DNA of 64,000 nt from Qipengyuania psychrotolerans (GCF_019711355.1 NZ_CP081297.1:1364001-1428000), one strand, 5' to 3'; positions 12,501 through 22,728 are shown, counted from the first letter of the stretch. The notes: a model not told the origin generated them from the letters alone. Numbers and translations are program-made.

Positions 12501-14183
12501 ATGACCAAGTCCCCCGAGATTTTTCTCTCCTACAATCGTGAAGACGAGGCAGTTGCGCTCCAATTTTCCGAGTCATTCGGGAAGGAGGGTTTATCTGTCT
12601 GGTGGGATACCGAGCTGCGTTCGGGCGAAAACTACGATATCGTCACCGAAGCTGCTCTGCGAGAAGCAAAAGCCGTCGTCGTACTGTGGAGTCCCCGTTC
12701 GGTCGGATCGCGCTGGGTTCGCGCCGAGGCGACCATTGCGGATCGCCGCAAAACCCTGATCCCGGTAACGATCGAGCCTTGTGATAGACCCGTAATCTTC
12801 GAGCTGACGCAGACGGCCGACCTGTCCGGCTGGAACGGCGATCTCAGCCATCCATCTTGGCGATCACTTGTCGAGGAAATCCGCGAATTTCTCGGGCGTG
12901 ACCCTGAACTTGGCGCGGCCTCAGTCCAGCCCGCAAAGACACCTGCCCTTCCTCCTGTCAGACACGGCGAGCGCGGTGATGCCCCCACACTCGCCGTCCT
13001 GCCATTTGCGAACCGATCCGGTCTTGAAGAAGACGAAGTTTTCGCAATCGGCATGGTAGAAGACGTCATCGACACGCTTTCCCACGCGGTAAATGTGCGC
13101 GTCATTTCAAGCTCGGCAACAGCGCGCTTCTACACCGGGAAGCTGCCGGATATCGAAGCGTTGGGCGAACAGCTTGGAGTTCGCTATCTTCTCGAGGGCA
13201 ACGTCCGGCGCAGCGGTAAAGTGCTGCGGGTTACGGCCCAGCTTGTCGAAGCGGGCAACGGCGAGATCGCCTGGACCCAGCGTTTCGAAAAACCGCTCGC
13301 AGAACTTGCAGCTCTCCAAGAAGATTTGATCGAAGAGCTTGCCGCCCATCTCGGTACGCAAGTCTACCGTATGGCCATGGAACAGGCGCTCAAGAAACCG
13401 CGCGATCTGACTGCCTGGGAATTCTGCATGCGCGGGTTGGCGGCACTGCGCCAACTCAATGGCGATTCAGTCGGCAATGCGATCGAGGCTTCAAGTGAAG
13501 CCATCTCAATCGACCCGGATTACGGGCTTGCCCATGCGCTGTTCGCGCACTCGTCCGCCCTCGCCTATCATTTCCTCAGTCCGGACAATCCTGCCGAGGT
13601 AAAACGGATCAAGCTCAACGTAGACCGCGCCCTCGCGTGCGACGGAGAAAGCGCGCCCACGCTGGCCCATGTCGCGTTTGGCCTGATGTATCTGGGGAAA
13701 TTGAAAGACTCGCTCAACTGCTCGATGCGGGCGCATAGGATCAATCCCGGATACGGCTTTGCACAATTGGCAGCAGGCATCTGCAGCCCCATGCTGGGCA
13801 AGCATGAAAACGCGCTTTCGATACTCGATGATTTCATGCAGATCGAACCGCAGTCACCCTATTTGCACTATGCTCTGAATTGGCAGGGTGTCGCATATCT
13901 GGGCCTCGATAATTACGAAGCGGCCGAAAGTGTCTTTCGTGAGAGCATGTTGCTGAACCCTCTCGCGAGCTACACTTATTGGCATTTGGCGCTGATCTGC
14001 TTTCACCTGGGCAATACGGAGGAAGCACGCAAGTTGATGGCCGAGACCCGGCAGCGCGAGCCGACTGCAGATCTGAACTTGTGGCAATTGCGCCTTTCGC
14101 GCTGGGGGCGCTGCAACCAGTCCACTGAAGACCTCAAAGCGCATCTCGACGACTTATGGGCTGAAACTGACGAGGCGGTCTAA
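12501..14183 (+). CDS. TIR domain - TolB-like - TPR signalling protein
   Basis: This 560-residue protein joins three parts. Residues 5-130 are a TIR domain (IFLSYNREDEAVALQFSE; SRWVRAEATIA). Glu76 in WVRAE aligns by eye with the catalytic glutamate of NAD-cleaving TIR domains such as SARM1. Residues about 163-290 resemble the TolB-like domain seen after adenylate cyclase or CadC-type modules (TLAVLPFANRSG; YLLEGNVRRSG). Residues about 300-540 look like TPR helices. I see no signal peptide or membrane helix. The ATG at 12501 is preferred over a TTG at 12477. It follows rpoD by 48 bases; whether it signals, degrades NAD or acts in phage defence is open. Confidence 0.85.
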   Translation: MTKSPEIFLSYNREDEAVALQFSESFGKEGLSVWWDTELRSGENYDIVTEAALREAKAVVVLWSPRSVGSRWVRAEATIADRRKTLIPVTIEPCDRPVIFELTQTADLSGWNGDLSHPSWRSLVEEIREFLGRDPELGAASVQPAKTPALPPVRHGERGDAPTLAVLPFANRSGLEEDEVFAIGMVEDVIDTLSHAVNVRVISSSATARFYTGKLPDIEALGEQLGVRYLLEGNVRRSGKVLRVTAQLVEAGNGEIAWTQRFEKPLAELAALQEDLIEELAAHLGTQVYRMAMEQALKKPRDLTAWEFCMRGLAALRQLNGDSVGNAIEASSEAISIDPDYGLAHALFAHSSALAYHFLSPDNPAEVKRIKLNVDRALACDGESAPTLAHVAFGLMYLGKLKDSLNCSMRAHRINPGYGFAQLAAGICSPMLGKHENALSILDDFMQIEPQSPYLHYALNWQGVAYLGLDNYEAAESVFRESMLLNPLASYTYWHLALICFHLGNTEEARKLMAETRQREPTADLNLWQLRLSRWGRCNQSTEDLKAHLDDLWAETDEAV

Positions 14184-14273
14184 GGCCCCGAACAAGAAAT
14201 TCTTGCGACTTTTCGGACGAATTCTCGCAGTGCCCGTCTGGCAATCTTGCCTCCCCTTCCGTATGGAATTCGC

Positions 14274-14729
14274 ATGCGTATCGCCATTGCCTCCGACCAT
14301 GCCGCAACCGACCTCAAGGCCGAGCTGCGCGACTGGCTTATCGAACAGGGCCACGAGGTCGCAGACCTTGGCCCCGACAATAACGACAGCGTCGATTACC
14401 CTGACTTTGGCTACAAGCTGGCCAATGTCATCGCCGACGGTACTGCTGAGCGCGGTGTTGCGCTTTGCGGATCAGGTATCGGCATCTCGATCAGCGTCAA
14501 TCGCAACCCTGCGGTCCGCTGCGCAATCGCGTCGGAACCGCTTTCTGCTGCTCTTTCGCGTGAGCATAATGACGCCAATTGCATCGCGATGGGCGCGCGT
14601 CTGATAGGCAGCGATATGGCCAAGGCGTGCCTGACCGCATTTCTCGAAACCGCATTCGCCGATTCACTTCCCGGCGGAACAGGGCGTCATCAGCGCCGTG
14701 TCGACAAGCTTTCCAACCCCGAGGTCTGA
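14274..14729 (+). CDS. rpiB: Ribose-5-phosphate isomerase B
   Basis: RpiB interconverts ribose 5-phosphate and ribulose 5-phosphate in the pentose phosphate pathway. The 151-residue product starts [11 protein letters not shown] and has the LacA/RpiB signature [17 protein letters not shown], with the catalytic cysteine in ALCGSG, and the [11 protein letters not shown] segment. A GGA-type ribosome binding site precedes the ATG at 14274; an in-frame ATG at 14247 is less likely. The C-terminus is slightly extended. It lies four bases upstream of glyA, so the two are very likely cotranscribed. Confidence 0.93.
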   Translation: MRIAIASDHAATDLKAELRDWLIEQGHEVADLGPDNNDSVDYPDFGYKLANVIADGTAERGVALCGSGIGISISVNRNPAVRCAIASEPLSAALSREHNDANCIAMGARLIGSDMAKACLTAFLETAFADSLPGGTGRHQRRVDKLSNPEV

Positions 14730-14733
14730 TTTC

Positions 14734-16047
14734 ATGGCAACACAGCCCGCCGACAATTCCCGCGAGCCGATGGACCGCTTCTGGCACGATACACTCGCAG
14801 AAGCCGACCCCGAGGTTTTCGGCGCGGTTCGCAATGAACTCAAGCGCCAGCAGGACAAGATCGAACTGATCGCGAGCGAGAATATCGCCTCCGCCGCAGT
14901 GCTTGAAGCTGCAGGAACGGTATTCACGAACAAATACGCCGAAGGTTATCCCGGCAAGCGCTACTATGGCGGATGCGATTATGCCGACGTGGTAGAAACA
15001 CTGGCAATTGACCGCGCTAAACAGTTGTTTGGATCCGACTTTGCGAATGTTCAGCCGAATTCGGGCAGCCAGATGAACCAGGCAGTGTTCCTTGCGATGC
15101 TGCAGCCTGGCGACACCTTCATGGGCCTCGACCTCAATTCGGGCGGTCACCTTACGCATGGCTCGCCCGTCAATATGAGCGGCAAGTGGTTCAACCCGGT
15201 CAGTTACGGCGTCCGCAAGGAAGACGAACTGATCGACATGGACGCCGTCATGGCGACTGCGAAGGAGCACAAGCCCAAGCTCATCATCGCGGGCGGTACT
15301 GCATACTCGCGAACATGGGATTGGGCCGCTTTCCGCAAGGTTGCTGACGAAGTCGGTGCGATCCTGATGGTGGACATGAGCCACATCTCGGGTCTCGTGG
15401 CGGGCGGTGCCCATCCCTCGCCTTTCCCCCATGCCGATATCGTGACCACTACGACCCACAAAAGCCTGCGCGGCCCGCGTTCCGGCATCATCTTGTGGAA
15501 TGACGAGAAGTACACGAAGCCGCTGAACATGGCGGTTTTCCCGGGCCTTCAGGGTGGCCCTTTGATGCACATCATCGCCGCCAAGGCCGTCGCTTTCAGG
15601 GAGGCGCTGCGTCCGGATTTCAAGGACTATGCCCACCGGATCGTCGAAAACGCCCGTGCGCTTGCCAAGGGTATCGAGGATAACGGCCTTCGCGTCGTGT
15701 CCGGCGGTACCGATAACCACTCCATGCTCGTCGACCTCACGGCCAAGGACGTGACCGGCAAGGCGGCAGAAGCAGGCCTCGACCGGGCTTGGCTGACCTG
15801 CAACAAGAACGGCATTCCCTACGACACCCGCAGTCCTTTCGTGACCAGCGGCATTCGCCTTGGCACTCCGGCTGGCACCACACGCGGTTTCGGTCCCGCA
15901 GAATTCGAAACAGTGGGCAAACTCATCTGCGAAGTGGTAGACGGGTTGTCACGCAATGGCCCCGAAGGTGACGGACAGGTCGAAGAGCAGGTGCGCGCAC
16001 AAGTCGCAAAGCTTTGCGCCGCCTTTCCGGTCTATCCGGGGCGCTGA
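14734..16047 (+). CDS. glyA: Serine hydroxymethyltransferase
   Basis: GlyA converts serine and tetrahydrofolate to glycine and methylene-tetrahydrofolate with PLP. The 437-residue protein has [11 protein letters not shown] near the N-terminus, [11 protein letters not shown], and the PLP-lysine motif [13 protein letters not shown] at about residue 240-250. The length is normal. The ATG at 14734 gives MATQPADNS. It lies in a tight unit rpiB-glyA-small membrane protein-nrdR-trmJ-like gene, an order familiar in alphaproteobacteria, where glyA and nrdR are commonly linked. Confidence 0.97.
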   Translation: MATQPADNSREPMDRFWHDTLAEADPEVFGAVRNELKRQQDKIELIASENIASAAVLEAAGTVFTNKYAEGYPGKRYYGGCDYADVVETLAIDRAKQLFGSDFANVQPNSGSQMNQAVFLAMLQPGDTFMGLDLNSGGHLTHGSPVNMSGKWFNPVSYGVRKEDELIDMDAVMATAKEHKPKLIIAGGTAYSRTWDWAAFRKVADEVGAILMVDMSHISGLVAGGAHPSPFPHADIVTTTTHKSLRGPRSGIILWNDEKYTKPLNMAVFPGLQGGPLMHIIAAKAVAFREALRPDFKDYAHRIVENARALAKGIEDNGLRVVSGGTDNHSMLVDLTAKDVTGKAAEAGLDRAWLTCNKNGIPYDTRSPFVTSGIRLGTPAGTTRGFGPAEFETVGKLICEVVDGLSRNGPEGDGQVEEQVRAQVAKLCAAFPVYPGR

Positions 16048-16058
16048 GGAACAGGACA

Positions 16059-16283
16059 ATGGACGAAAAAGACCCCAAACATCAGGATCACGACCTTCTG
16101 CCCGATGCTCAGGCCGAGCTGAAGAGCATGATGAAGGAAGGCGTCCACCATCCCTCGACCAAGCCCGTGCTGACTGGCGCAGCGATCGGCGCGGTGGCAG
16201 GCTGGGTGCTGCCCGTGGTTGGTCCGATCATCGGCGGCGTGGCCGGTGCAGGCATCGTCCTTTACAAACGCCTCAGGCCGTAA
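16059..16283 (+). CDS. Small glycine-rich membrane protein
   Basis: The 74-residue product begins after GAGGA at 16046-16050. It has an acidic/His-rich N-terminal 40 residues (DEKDPKHQDHD) and then one hydrophobic, glycine-rich stretch from about 38 to 68 (AAIGAVAGWVLPVVGPIIGG) that could form a hairpin or a glycine-zipper helix. It ends in the basic KRLRP. I know no function. It lies 11 bases after glyA and directly abuts nrdR, so it is part of that transcription unit. Confidence 0.7.
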   Translation: MDEKDPKHQDHDLLPDAQAELKSMMKEGVHHPSTKPVLTGAAIGAVAGWVLPVVGPIIGGVAGAGIVLYKRLRP

Positions 16284-16754
16284 ATGCGCTGCCCTTTTTG
16301 TGCCCATGACGACAGCCAGGTAAAGGACAGTCGTCCGACCGAGGATTCGACCTCGATCAGGCGGCGGCGCCAATGTTCGAAATGCGGAGCGCGCTTCACC
16401 ACATTCGAGCGTGTACAATTGCGCGAGGTGACCGTTGTCAAAAGCGGAGATCGCCGCCAGCCTTTCGATCGCAGCAAGTTGGAGCAATCGATTTCCCTCG
16501 CGTGCCGCAAACGCGACGTTGCGCAGGAACAGATCGACCAGCTCGTGTCCGGCATCCAGCGACAGGTCGAAACTGCAGGTGAGGCCGAAATCCCATCGCA
16601 GCGCATCGGCGAACTCGTAATGGACGGCCTGCGCCAGCTCGACAGCGTGGCCTACATCCGCTTCGCCAGCGTCTACCGCGACTTCAATGAAGCGCGCGAC
16701 TTCGAGGAATTTGCCAGCTCGGTCCAGGAAGCTGCGCCTCATGGCAAAAACTGA
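16284..16754 (+). CDS. nrdR: Transcriptional repressor NrdR
   Basis: NrdR represses ribonucleotide reductase genes in response to ATP/dATP. The 156-residue protein has an N-terminal zinc ribbon (Cys3, Cys6, Cys31, Cys34, with [18 protein letters not shown]) that binds NrdR boxes. An ATP-cone domain from about residue 49 follows ([16 protein letters not shown]). The length is standard. Its ATG comes directly after the stop of the small membrane protein gene, and its 3' end overlaps the methyltransferase gene by 14 bases. Confidence 0.95.
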   Translation: MRCPFCAHDDSQVKDSRPTEDSTSIRRRRQCSKCGARFTTFERVQLREVTVVKSGDRRQPFDRSKLEQSISLACRKRDVAQEQIDQLVSGIQRQVETAGEAEIPSQRIGELVMDGLRQLDSVAYIRFASVYRDFNEARDFEEFASSVQEAAPHGKN

Positions 16755-17472
16755 GGTGCGCAAGCCGGTCATTGTGCTGGTGAAGCCCCAGCTTGGCGAG
16801 AATATCGGCAAGTCTGCGCGGGCGATGCTCAATTTCGGCCTGACCGAACTCCGCCTTGTCGAACCGCGCGATGGCTGGCCCAACCCGTCTGCAGGTCCGT
16901 CGGCCGCCGGCGCAGACATCGTGCTCGAGCGAGCCGAAGTCTTCTCCACGACGGCGGAAGCCGTGGCTGATTGCGCCCATGTCTATGCGACGACAGTTCG
17001 CAAGCGCGGCGTTACCAAGCCTGTCTTCACGCCAGAACAGGCCACGCGCGAGATAGCTGTTGCCGAGGGCCGCAGTGCGATCCTGTTCGGACCGGAACGT
17101 TCGGGTTTGGCAACCGAAGATCTCGATCTGGCCCGCGCCATTGTCACCGCACCGATCAATCCGGAATTCGGATCGCTCAATCTGGCGCAGGCCGTGATCC
17201 TTTGTGCTTACGAATGGTCCAAGAACGAATCGCTGGTCCAACCAACACAGGAAGAGATCCTGCCACCTGCCCCGCAGGGGGATCTGGAAGGACTGATCGA
17301 TCATCTAGAGCGGATGCTGGAGCCTACTGGTTATTTCCTTCCCGAAGGCCGCGCAGAGGCGACTCACCGAACCCTGCGCAGCGTTCTGACCAAGCCGGGC
17401 TGGAATCATCTTGAGGTGCGGACGCTTCGCGGTGTCTTGTCCTCGCTTGGGCGCAAACCCAGAAGCAGTTGA
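16741..17472 (+). CDS. TrmJ/TrmH-family RNA 2'-O-methyltransferase
   Basis: This 243-residue SPOUT enzyme starts [17 protein letters not shown]. It has the SPOUT motifs [20 protein letters not shown] near the N-terminus, [19 protein letters not shown] in the middle and [20 protein letters not shown] as the knotted SAM-binding C-terminal motif. That set is typical of TrmJ, which methylates tRNA position 32. The exact site cannot be proven from sequence. It overlaps nrdR by 14 bases, suggesting coupling. The Cys/Trp tail (LCAYEW) fits TrmJ better than TrmL. Confidence 0.88.
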   Translation: MAKTEVRKPVIVLVKPQLGENIGKSARAMLNFGLTELRLVEPRDGWPNPSAGPSAAGADIVLERAEVFSTTAEAVADCAHVYATTVRKRGVTKPVFTPEQATREIAVAEGRSAILFGPERSGLATEDLDLARAIVTAPINPEFGSLNLAQAVILCAYEWSKNESLVQPTQEEILPPAPQGDLEGLIDHLERMLEPTGYFLPEGRAEATHRTLRSVLTKPGWNHLEVRTLRGVLSSLGRKPRSS

Positions 17473-17547
17473 TCGAAAACTCATCGACGGTTCATCGATC
17501 GAGAACTATCAGCGCCGACGAATTCATTGAAACGAAGGAAAAATTTC

Positions 17548-17772
17548 ATGCGCTTTGCTGCGATTGCCGCCTCTCTGACACTTATTTCCGTTCCAGTTCT
17601 TGCGAACGAACCCGATGCTCAGAAGAAGGACGAAGCGGTCCAGCAGCAGAAGCCTGCGGAAGAGAAGAACGAAGAAGTCTGCAAGTACATTCGCGCTGAC
17701 ATGAGCAGCCGCCGGAAGCAGAAAGTCTGCATGACGCAGGACCAGTGGGTCGAATTCAACCGCGGCAACTAA
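17548..17772 (+). CDS. Small secreted protein with conserved Cys motif
   Basis: The 74-residue precursor has a clear signal peptide (MRFAAIAASLTLISVPVLA, cleavage likely after ALA at 19). A Lys/Glu/Gln-rich linker (NEPDAQKKDEAVQQQKPAEE) comes next, then a conserved-looking C-terminal block EVCKYIRADMSSRRKQKVC and MTQDQWVEFNR. The two cysteines could pair in the periplasm. I have seen this C-terminal block in sphingomonad proteins of unknown function. The ATG at 17548 follows GAAGGA; an in-frame ATG at 17527 would blur the signal. It converges on the chorismate mutase gene. Confidence 0.75.
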   Translation: MRFAAIAASLTLISVPVLANEPDAQKKDEAVQQQKPAEEKNEEVCKYIRADMSSRRKQKVCMTQDQWVEFNRGN

Positions 17773-17790
17773 GCCCGTAGTGCAGCGGGA

Positions 17791-18114
17791 TCACGCCCTC
17801 AGGCGGTCCCACTCTACCAATTCGTAGGCGATCGAGGTTTCGACCAATTCGCCCCAGATTTGCGCGATCTTCCCAGCGGGAAGGTCGCGCTTTTCTGCAT
17901 CTGCGCGGGCATTGTCGATTACTTCGGTCTTCCGCGCTTCGTCGCGAACGACATTGCGGTCCTGCTTGATGCGGGCCGCAGCGCGCATGTAGCCAAAGCG
18001 GCGGTCCAGCAGTTCCATCAATTCGCGGTCGGTTGCGTCGACCCCGATGCGCACTTCGCGCATGTCGGTGCAGTCTTCGGGAAGCTTGAAATCGGCGGGC
18101 TTTGTCGTGTCCAT
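17791..18114 (-). CDS. Chorismate mutase, AroQ class
   Basis: This 107-residue all-helical protein converts chorismate to prephenate for Phe/Tyr synthesis. The AroQ pattern is visible: [23 protein letters not shown] in helix 1, [18 protein letters not shown] for the active-site Lys/Arg, and a final helix [16 protein letters not shown]. The start at 18114 (MDTTKPAD) fits; a codon at 18183 would add 23 odd residues. It is divergent from trpB, so aromatic amino-acid genes sit back to back. An isochorismate pyruvate-lyase activity (PchB type) cannot be excluded. Confidence 0.85.
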   Translation of the reverse strand: MDTTKPADFKLPEDCTDMREVRIGVDATDRELMELLDRRFGYMRAAARIKQDRNVVRDEARKTEVIDNARADAEKRDLPAGKIAQIWGELVETSIAYELVEWDRLRA

Positions 18115-18205
18115 GGCCGCGCCGAATGGCGAAGCCAGACGCACTTGTCGAGCGCAAACGAAACCCTCTCTCGACATTGGCATTTCTCCCCGTCATGGAA
18201 GCCCC

Positions 18206-19420
18206 ATGGCAACCAATGCAAATACCTTTCGCAACCAGCCCGACGAGCGCGGACATTTTGGCGACTATGGCGGACGTTATGTCGCAGAAACGCTAATGCC
18301 GCTCGTGCTCGACTTGGAGCGTGAATATCGCAAGGCACAGGCCGATCCGGCGTTCCAGGCGCAGTTCGACGATCTGCTCGAACATTATGTGGGGCGCCCC
18401 TCCCCGCTCTACTTCGCAGAGCGGCTGACAGAGGCGCTCGGCGGCGCACAGGTCTGGTTCAAACGCGATGAGCTCAATCATACCGGCGCGCACAAGATCA
18501 ACAATTGCATCGGGCAGATCCTGCTTGCCATGCGCATGGGCAAGAAGCGCATTATCGCCGAAACCGGCGCGGGTCAGCATGGCGTGGCCACGGCCACCGT
18601 CTGCGCGCGCTTCGGCCTTCCTTGCGTGATCTACATGGGTGCCGAGGACGTTCGGCGCCAATCGCCAAACGTGTTCCGCATGAAGTTGCTCGGCGCGGAA
18701 ATCGTGCCGGTAACCAGCGGACGCGGCACGCTGAAAGATGCAATGAACGAGGGCCTGCGCGATTGGGTCGCGAACGTGCATGACACTTTCTACATCATCG
18801 GCACTGCTGCAGGACCGCATCCCTATCCGGAAATGGTCCGCGATTTCCAGAGCATCATCGGCAAGGAAGCCCGTGCACAGATGCTGTCGCGCATTGGCCG
18901 CCTGCCAGATCTTGCAGTGGCCTGTATCGGCGGCGGCTCGAATGCCCTCGGCCTGTTCCACCCCTTCCTCGACGACCGCGAAGTGAAGTTGCTCGGCGTG
19001 GAGGCTGCTGGACACGGCCTCGACGGCGACGAACATGCGGCCAGCCTGCTTGGCGGCTTTCCCGGCGTGCTCCACGGCAACAAGACCTATCTGCTTCAGG
19101 ACGAGGACGGCCAGATCACCGAGGGTCACTCTATCAGCGCAGGTCTCGATTATCCCGGCATCGGTCCCGAACATGCCTGGCTCAAGGACAGCGGCCGGGT
19201 CGAATACACCGCCGTCACCGATGACGAAGCGCTTGAGGCCTTCCAACTCCTCTGCCGCACCGAAGGCATTATTCCCGCGCTTGAACCCAGCCACGCTATT
19301 GCAGCAGTGGCGAATCGCGCGAAGGACATGCCCAAGGACAGCGTGATCCTCGCCAATCTGTGCGGGCGCGGGGACAAAGACATCTTCACTGTGGCTGAAA
19401 AGCTGGGAGTGGAGATTTGA
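18206..19420 (+). CDS. trpB: Tryptophan synthase beta chain
   Basis: TrpB condenses indole with serine using PLP. The 404-residue protein has [17 protein letters not shown] near the N-terminus, the PLP-lysine motif [13 protein letters not shown] at about residue 90-100, [11 protein letters not shown] and the phosphate-binding GGGSNALG. It ends with LCGRGDKD before the C-terminal helix. The start at 18206 (MATNANTF) is the normal N-terminus. It overlaps trpA by four bases (TTGA), and the proteins form the alpha2-beta2 complex. The often adjacent trpF is not upstream here. Confidence 0.97.
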   Translation: MATNANTFRNQPDERGHFGDYGGRYVAETLMPLVLDLEREYRKAQADPAFQAQFDDLLEHYVGRPSPLYFAERLTEALGGAQVWFKRDELNHTGAHKINNCIGQILLAMRMGKKRIIAETGAGQHGVATATVCARFGLPCVIYMGAEDVRRQSPNVFRMKLLGAEIVPVTSGRGTLKDAMNEGLRDWVANVHDTFYIIGTAAGPHPYPEMVRDFQSIIGKEARAQMLSRIGRLPDLAVACIGGGSNALGLFHPFLDDREVKLLGVEAAGHGLDGDEHAASLLGGFPGVLHGNKTYLLQDEDGQITEGHSISAGLDYPGIGPEHAWLKDSGRVEYTAVTDDEALEAFQLLCRTEGIIPALEPSHAIAAVANRAKDMPKDSVILANLCGRGDKDIFTVAEKLGVEI

Positions 19421-20208
19421 CCCGCCTCTCCAACACCTTTGCCAAACCCCACCCCGCACTTGTCTGCTTTGTCACCGCAGGTGACGGCGACACGGCTGCC
19501 AATCTCGACGCTCTCGTTGAGGGCGGCGCCGATGTCATCGAGCTTGGCATGCCTTTCACCGATCCCATGGCCGATGGCCCTGCGATTCAGGCGGCGAACA
19601 TCCGCTCGCTTGGCGCAGGCACCACCACCGCGGACGTTCTGCGCATCGCGCGCAAGTTTCGCGAGCGCCATCCCGAAGTGCCGCTGGTTCTCATGGGTTA
19701 TGCCAATCCCATGATCCGGCGCGGGCCGGACTGGTTTGCCTCTGCCGCAAAGGATGCAGGCGTCGATGGCGTAATCTGCGTCGACATCCCGCCGGAAGAA
19801 GACGATGCCCTTGGCCCGCAACTGCGCGCGGCTGGCATATCTCCGATCCGGCTTGCGACCCCCACCACCGACGCCAGGCGGCTACCGCAGGTGTTGGAGG
19901 GGTCGGACGGTTTCCTCTACTATGTCGCAGTCGCCGGCATCACCGGCATGCAGCAGGCAGCGATCGAATCGATCGAGGAAAACGTGACGCGCATCAAAGG
20001 CCAAACCGACATTCCGGTTGCGGTCGGTTTCGGTGTCCGTACGCCTGAGCAAGCTGCAGAAATTGCGCAGGTCGCAGACGGGGTCGTCGTGGGATCTGCC
20101 TTGGTCGAATTGATCGCAGAGCACGGCGCCGATGCACCTGCGAAGCTCCGCGAACTGACTGCAGGTCTTGCCAAGGCAGTGCATTCAGCGGCAAAGGGCG
20201 CGTCATGA
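19417..20208 (+). CDS. trpA: Tryptophan synthase alpha chain
   Basis: TrpA cleaves indole-3-glycerol phosphate and passes indole to TrpB. The 263-residue TIM barrel has the catalytic glutamate in [16 protein letters not shown], with the catalytic aspartate in DPMADG. The phosphate-binding [10 protein letters not shown] lies near the C-terminus, and [11 protein letters not shown] fits strand 6. The start is TTG at 19417 within a TTGA overlap with the trpB stop; no better ATG is present. It overlaps accD by ATGA, so the four genes trpB-trpA-accD-folC look like one unit. Confidence 0.96.
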   Translation: MTRLSNTFAKPHPALVCFVTAGDGDTAANLDALVEGGADVIELGMPFTDPMADGPAIQAANIRSLGAGTTTADVLRIARKFRERHPEVPLVLMGYANPMIRRGPDWFASAAKDAGVDGVICVDIPPEEDDALGPQLRAAGISPIRLATPTTDARRLPQVLEGSDGFLYYVAVAGITGMQQAAIESIEENVTRIKGQTDIPVAVGFGVRTPEQAAEIAQVADGVVVGSALVELIAEHGADAPAKLRELTAGLAKAVHSAAKGAS

Positions 20209-21053
20209 ACTGGTTTACACGCGTCCGTAGTTCGATGTCCTGGCTGCCCAAGCGCAGCACCGAAGAAAACCTCTGGGTGAAATGCCCCAGCTGCCAGCAA
20301 ATGGTCTTTGCGCAGGAATACGAGGACAATGCTTTTGTCTGCCCGCGCTGCGACCATCACGGCCGTATCGGCGCGAACGAACGCCTACGCCAATTGCTTG
20401 ACGAAGGCTTTGAGGTCCTGCCTGTGCCTGAAGTCAAAGAAGACCCGCTCAAGTTCAAGGATTCGCAAAAATATACCGACCGCCTGAAGAAGGCCCGCGC
20501 AAAGAACCCGCACCGAGATGCCTTCATCGTCGGTTCCGGGGCGATTGACGGCAAGCCTGCCGTTGTCGGCGTACAGGACTTCACCTTCATGGGCGGATCC
20601 ATGGGCATGGCCGTGGGCACGGCGTTTTGTCAGGGCGCAGAACGTGCCCTTACCCGCCGCGCGCCCTACATCGTTGTTACTGCCGCTGGCGGTGCGCGCA
20701 TGCAGGAAGGCATTCTCAGCCTGATGCAAATGCCCAAGGCGACAGTTATGACGCGGCGCCTGAAAGAAGCGGGCCTGCCCTACATCGTAGTCCTCACTGA
20801 TCCGACAACAGGCGGCGTGACCGCAAGCTACGCGATGCTGGGCGATGTCCACATTGCCGAACCGGGCGCGCTCATCGGTTTTGCCGGCCAGCGCGTGATT
20901 CAGGACACCATTCGCGAACAGCTGCCCGATGGCTTCCAGCGCGCCGAGTACCTGCACAAACACGGCATGGTCGACATGGTGGTTCACCGTAAGGAACTGC
21001 GCGGAATGCTGTCGACCGTTCTCGACTACCTCGCGCCGTCAGAGGCGGCCTGA
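20205..21053 (+). CDS. accD: Acetyl-CoA carboxylase carboxyltransferase subunit beta
   Basis: AccD is the beta subunit of the carboxyltransferase that makes malonyl-CoA. The 282-residue protein carries the N-terminal four-cysteine zinc ribbon (Cys27, Cys30, Cys46, Cys49) and a crotonase-like carboxyltransferase core with [18 protein letters not shown] and [18 protein letters not shown]. Its ATG overlaps the trpA stop by four bases. The trpA-accD-folC order is standard in alphaproteobacteria. folC follows after eight bases. Confidence 0.97.
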   Translation: MNWFTRVRSSMSWLPKRSTEENLWVKCPSCQQMVFAQEYEDNAFVCPRCDHHGRIGANERLRQLLDEGFEVLPVPEVKEDPLKFKDSQKYTDRLKKARAKNPHRDAFIVGSGAIDGKPAVVGVQDFTFMGGSMGMAVGTAFCQGAERALTRRAPYIVVTAAGGARMQEGILSLMQMPKATVMTRRLKEAGLPYIVVLTDPTTGGVTASYAMLGDVHIAEPGALIGFAGQRVIQDTIREQLPDGFQRAEYLHKHGMVDMVVHRKELRGMLSTVLDYLAPSEAA

Positions 21054-21061
21054 CCCCTCCC

Positions 21062-22351
21062 ATGCGGGACTTTGCCCGCTCAGATGATGCGGCTGTTCAG
21101 GCGCAGCTCGACCGGCTGGGGGCGCTGTCTGTCCCGGACGGTCGGCTGGGCCTCGAAACCATGCTCGCCTTGCTCGAACGGTTGGGCAGTCCGCACCTCA
21201 GGCTGCCGCCGGTTTTCCATGTGGCCGGGACAAACGGCAAGGGTTCAACCTGCGCCTTCCTTCGCGCCATGTTGGAGGCAGAGGGTCATAAGGTCCACGT
21301 CACCACCAGCCCGCATCTGGTCCGCTACAACGAGCGTATCCGTGTCGCGGGACAGCTTATCTCCGATGCACGTCTTGCAGAATTGCTCGCCAAAGTTCTC
21401 GATATCGGAGCCGATCTTGGTCCCAGCTTCTTTGAAGTAACCATTGCTGCAGCCTTTACGGAATTCGCCCGTGTTCCGGCCGATGCCTGCATCGTCGAGG
21501 TCGGCCTCGGGGGACGGTTCGACGCAACGAACGTCCTGCCCTCGCCCGCTGTGTGCGGTATCGCAGCGCTCGGCATCGACCATGAGCGTTTCCTGCTTAT
21601 CCCCGAAGCCGGCACCCCATATGAGCCGTTGTCGAGGATTGCCTTCGAGAAAGCCGGCATCGCGAAGCAGGGCGTGCCGCTGGTAACCCTGTCCTATCCC
21701 GGCGGTCCCAGGGCCGAAATCATTCGGGCTGCACATGCAAAGAATGCACCGTTGGCAATGCGGTGCGCAGAGTGGACTTCGGAGATTACCGGAACGGCGC
21801 TGCTCTATTCGGACGCCCACGGAAAACTCGAACTGCCGCTTCCTTCAATTGCAGGAGCGCATCAGGCCGAGAACGCAGCACTGGCCGTCGCCATGCTACG
21901 GCACCAGTATACGGTCACGATCAGCGAAGATGCGATGGCCGCTGGAATTGGGGCGGCGCGCTGGCCTGCAAGGCTACAGCGCTTGGGCGACGGACCGCTA
22001 ACTCAGGGCCGCCTCATCTGGCTCGATGGTGGCCACAATCGCAGCGCAGGCCAGGCTCTGGCGGACCATTTCCAGGGGCAGAAGATGCACCTGATCATCG
22101 GGATGCTCGAAGCGAAGGATCCGGCCGCGCTCGTCGATCCGTTGTCAGCCATGATCGCCAGCACTACCGTCGTCCCTGTCCCGGGGCACGATTGGCACAG
22201 TATCGATGCCTTTCCGCAAGGTTCTAAGCGTGCCGAAGATGTCCCTGCGGCCCTGAAGGCCCTGCCCGATGACGGTCTCCTGGTTCTTATCACAGGCTCG
22301 CTCTATCTCGCGGGCGAGGTCCTGCGACTGAACGACGAATTGCCGGATTAG
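21062..22351 (+). CDS. folC: Bifunctional folylpolyglutamate / dihydrofolate synthase
   Basis: FolC joins glutamate to dihydropteroate or to folates. The 429-residue Mur-ligase-like protein has the P-loop GTNGKGSTCAFLRAM (GTNGKGS at 56-62) and the omega-loop TTSPHLVRYNERIRVAG. EVGLGGRFDATNVL and the LDGGHNRSAGQAL motif before the C-terminal domain are also present. The length is normal. It is last in the trpB-trpA-accD-folC unit, and its 3' end overlaps the convergent PilZ gene by four bases. Confidence 0.95.
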   Translation: MRDFARSDDAAVQAQLDRLGALSVPDGRLGLETMLALLERLGSPHLRLPPVFHVAGTNGKGSTCAFLRAMLEAEGHKVHVTTSPHLVRYNERIRVAGQLISDARLAELLAKVLDIGADLGPSFFEVTIAAAFTEFARVPADACIVEVGLGGRFDATNVLPSPAVCGIAALGIDHERFLLIPEAGTPYEPLSRIAFEKAGIAKQGVPLVTLSYPGGPRAEIIRAAHAKNAPLAMRCAEWTSEITGTALLYSDAHGKLELPLPSIAGAHQAENAALAVAMLRHQYTVTISEDAMAAGIGAARWPARLQRLGDGPLTQGRLIWLDGGHNRSAGQALADHFQGQKMHLIIGMLEAKDPAALVDPLSAMIASTTVVPVPGHDWHSIDAFPQGSKRAEDVPAALKALPDDGLLVLITGSLYLAGEVLRLNDELPD

Positions 22352-22728
22352 GTGTTGTACGTGCCCTGCACAAAATCGCGGGCGATAGCGCCCTGGTAAA
22401 CGCTGTCATTGCGCCAAATGCCCGGTGCCTGGTTGCGGGTTTGCTTGATGACCCCTGGACGCAGCGGAAAATCGAACACCAGTGCGAGTTCGTTGCCATT
22501 CCGGCGGCCGACACGGGCGTAGGAATCAAACGACAACCAGCACAATACGCATTCCTTGAACGGCTCTGCGTCAACCAGCAGGCGGATGCGCGCGCCGCCT
22601 TGTGAAAGATCGAGAATTTCGACCTTTTTCCGCCCTTCGAGGGTCTCGACACGAGCAATCACGCCCAAATTCAGGCGCAAATAGTCGCGGCGTTTTTCAT
22701 CATCGAAATTTGCAGCGGACTCGCTCAT
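22348..22728 (-). CDS. PilZ domain protein
   Basis: This 126-residue protein is essentially one PilZ domain, which binds cyclic di-GMP. The first half of the ligand motif is in EKRRDYLRLNLGVIARV (RxxxR type) and the second in ILDLSQGGARIRL (DxSxxG). The end is a short beta-barrel completion. It probably acts as a c-di-GMP receptor in the cytoplasm. GAAGG precedes the ATG at 22728. The polysaccharide locus 20 kb away is a plausible output, but nothing here links them. Confidence 0.88.
   Translation of the reverse strand: MSESAANFDDEKRRDYLRLNLGVIARVETLEGRKKVEILDLSQGGARIRLLVDAEPFKECVLCWLSFDSYARVGRRNGNELALVFDFPLRPGVIKQTRNQAPGIWRNDSVYQGAIARDFVQGTYNT

Noticed and set aside
14497-15720. Minus-strand open frame across rpiB and glyA
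   Set aside because: Both sense genes are certain, and the antisense product has no motif or ribosome binding site.
18293-19459. Minus-strand open frame opposite trpB
   Set aside because: It is a mirror frame of a well-conserved gene and its product resembles no family.
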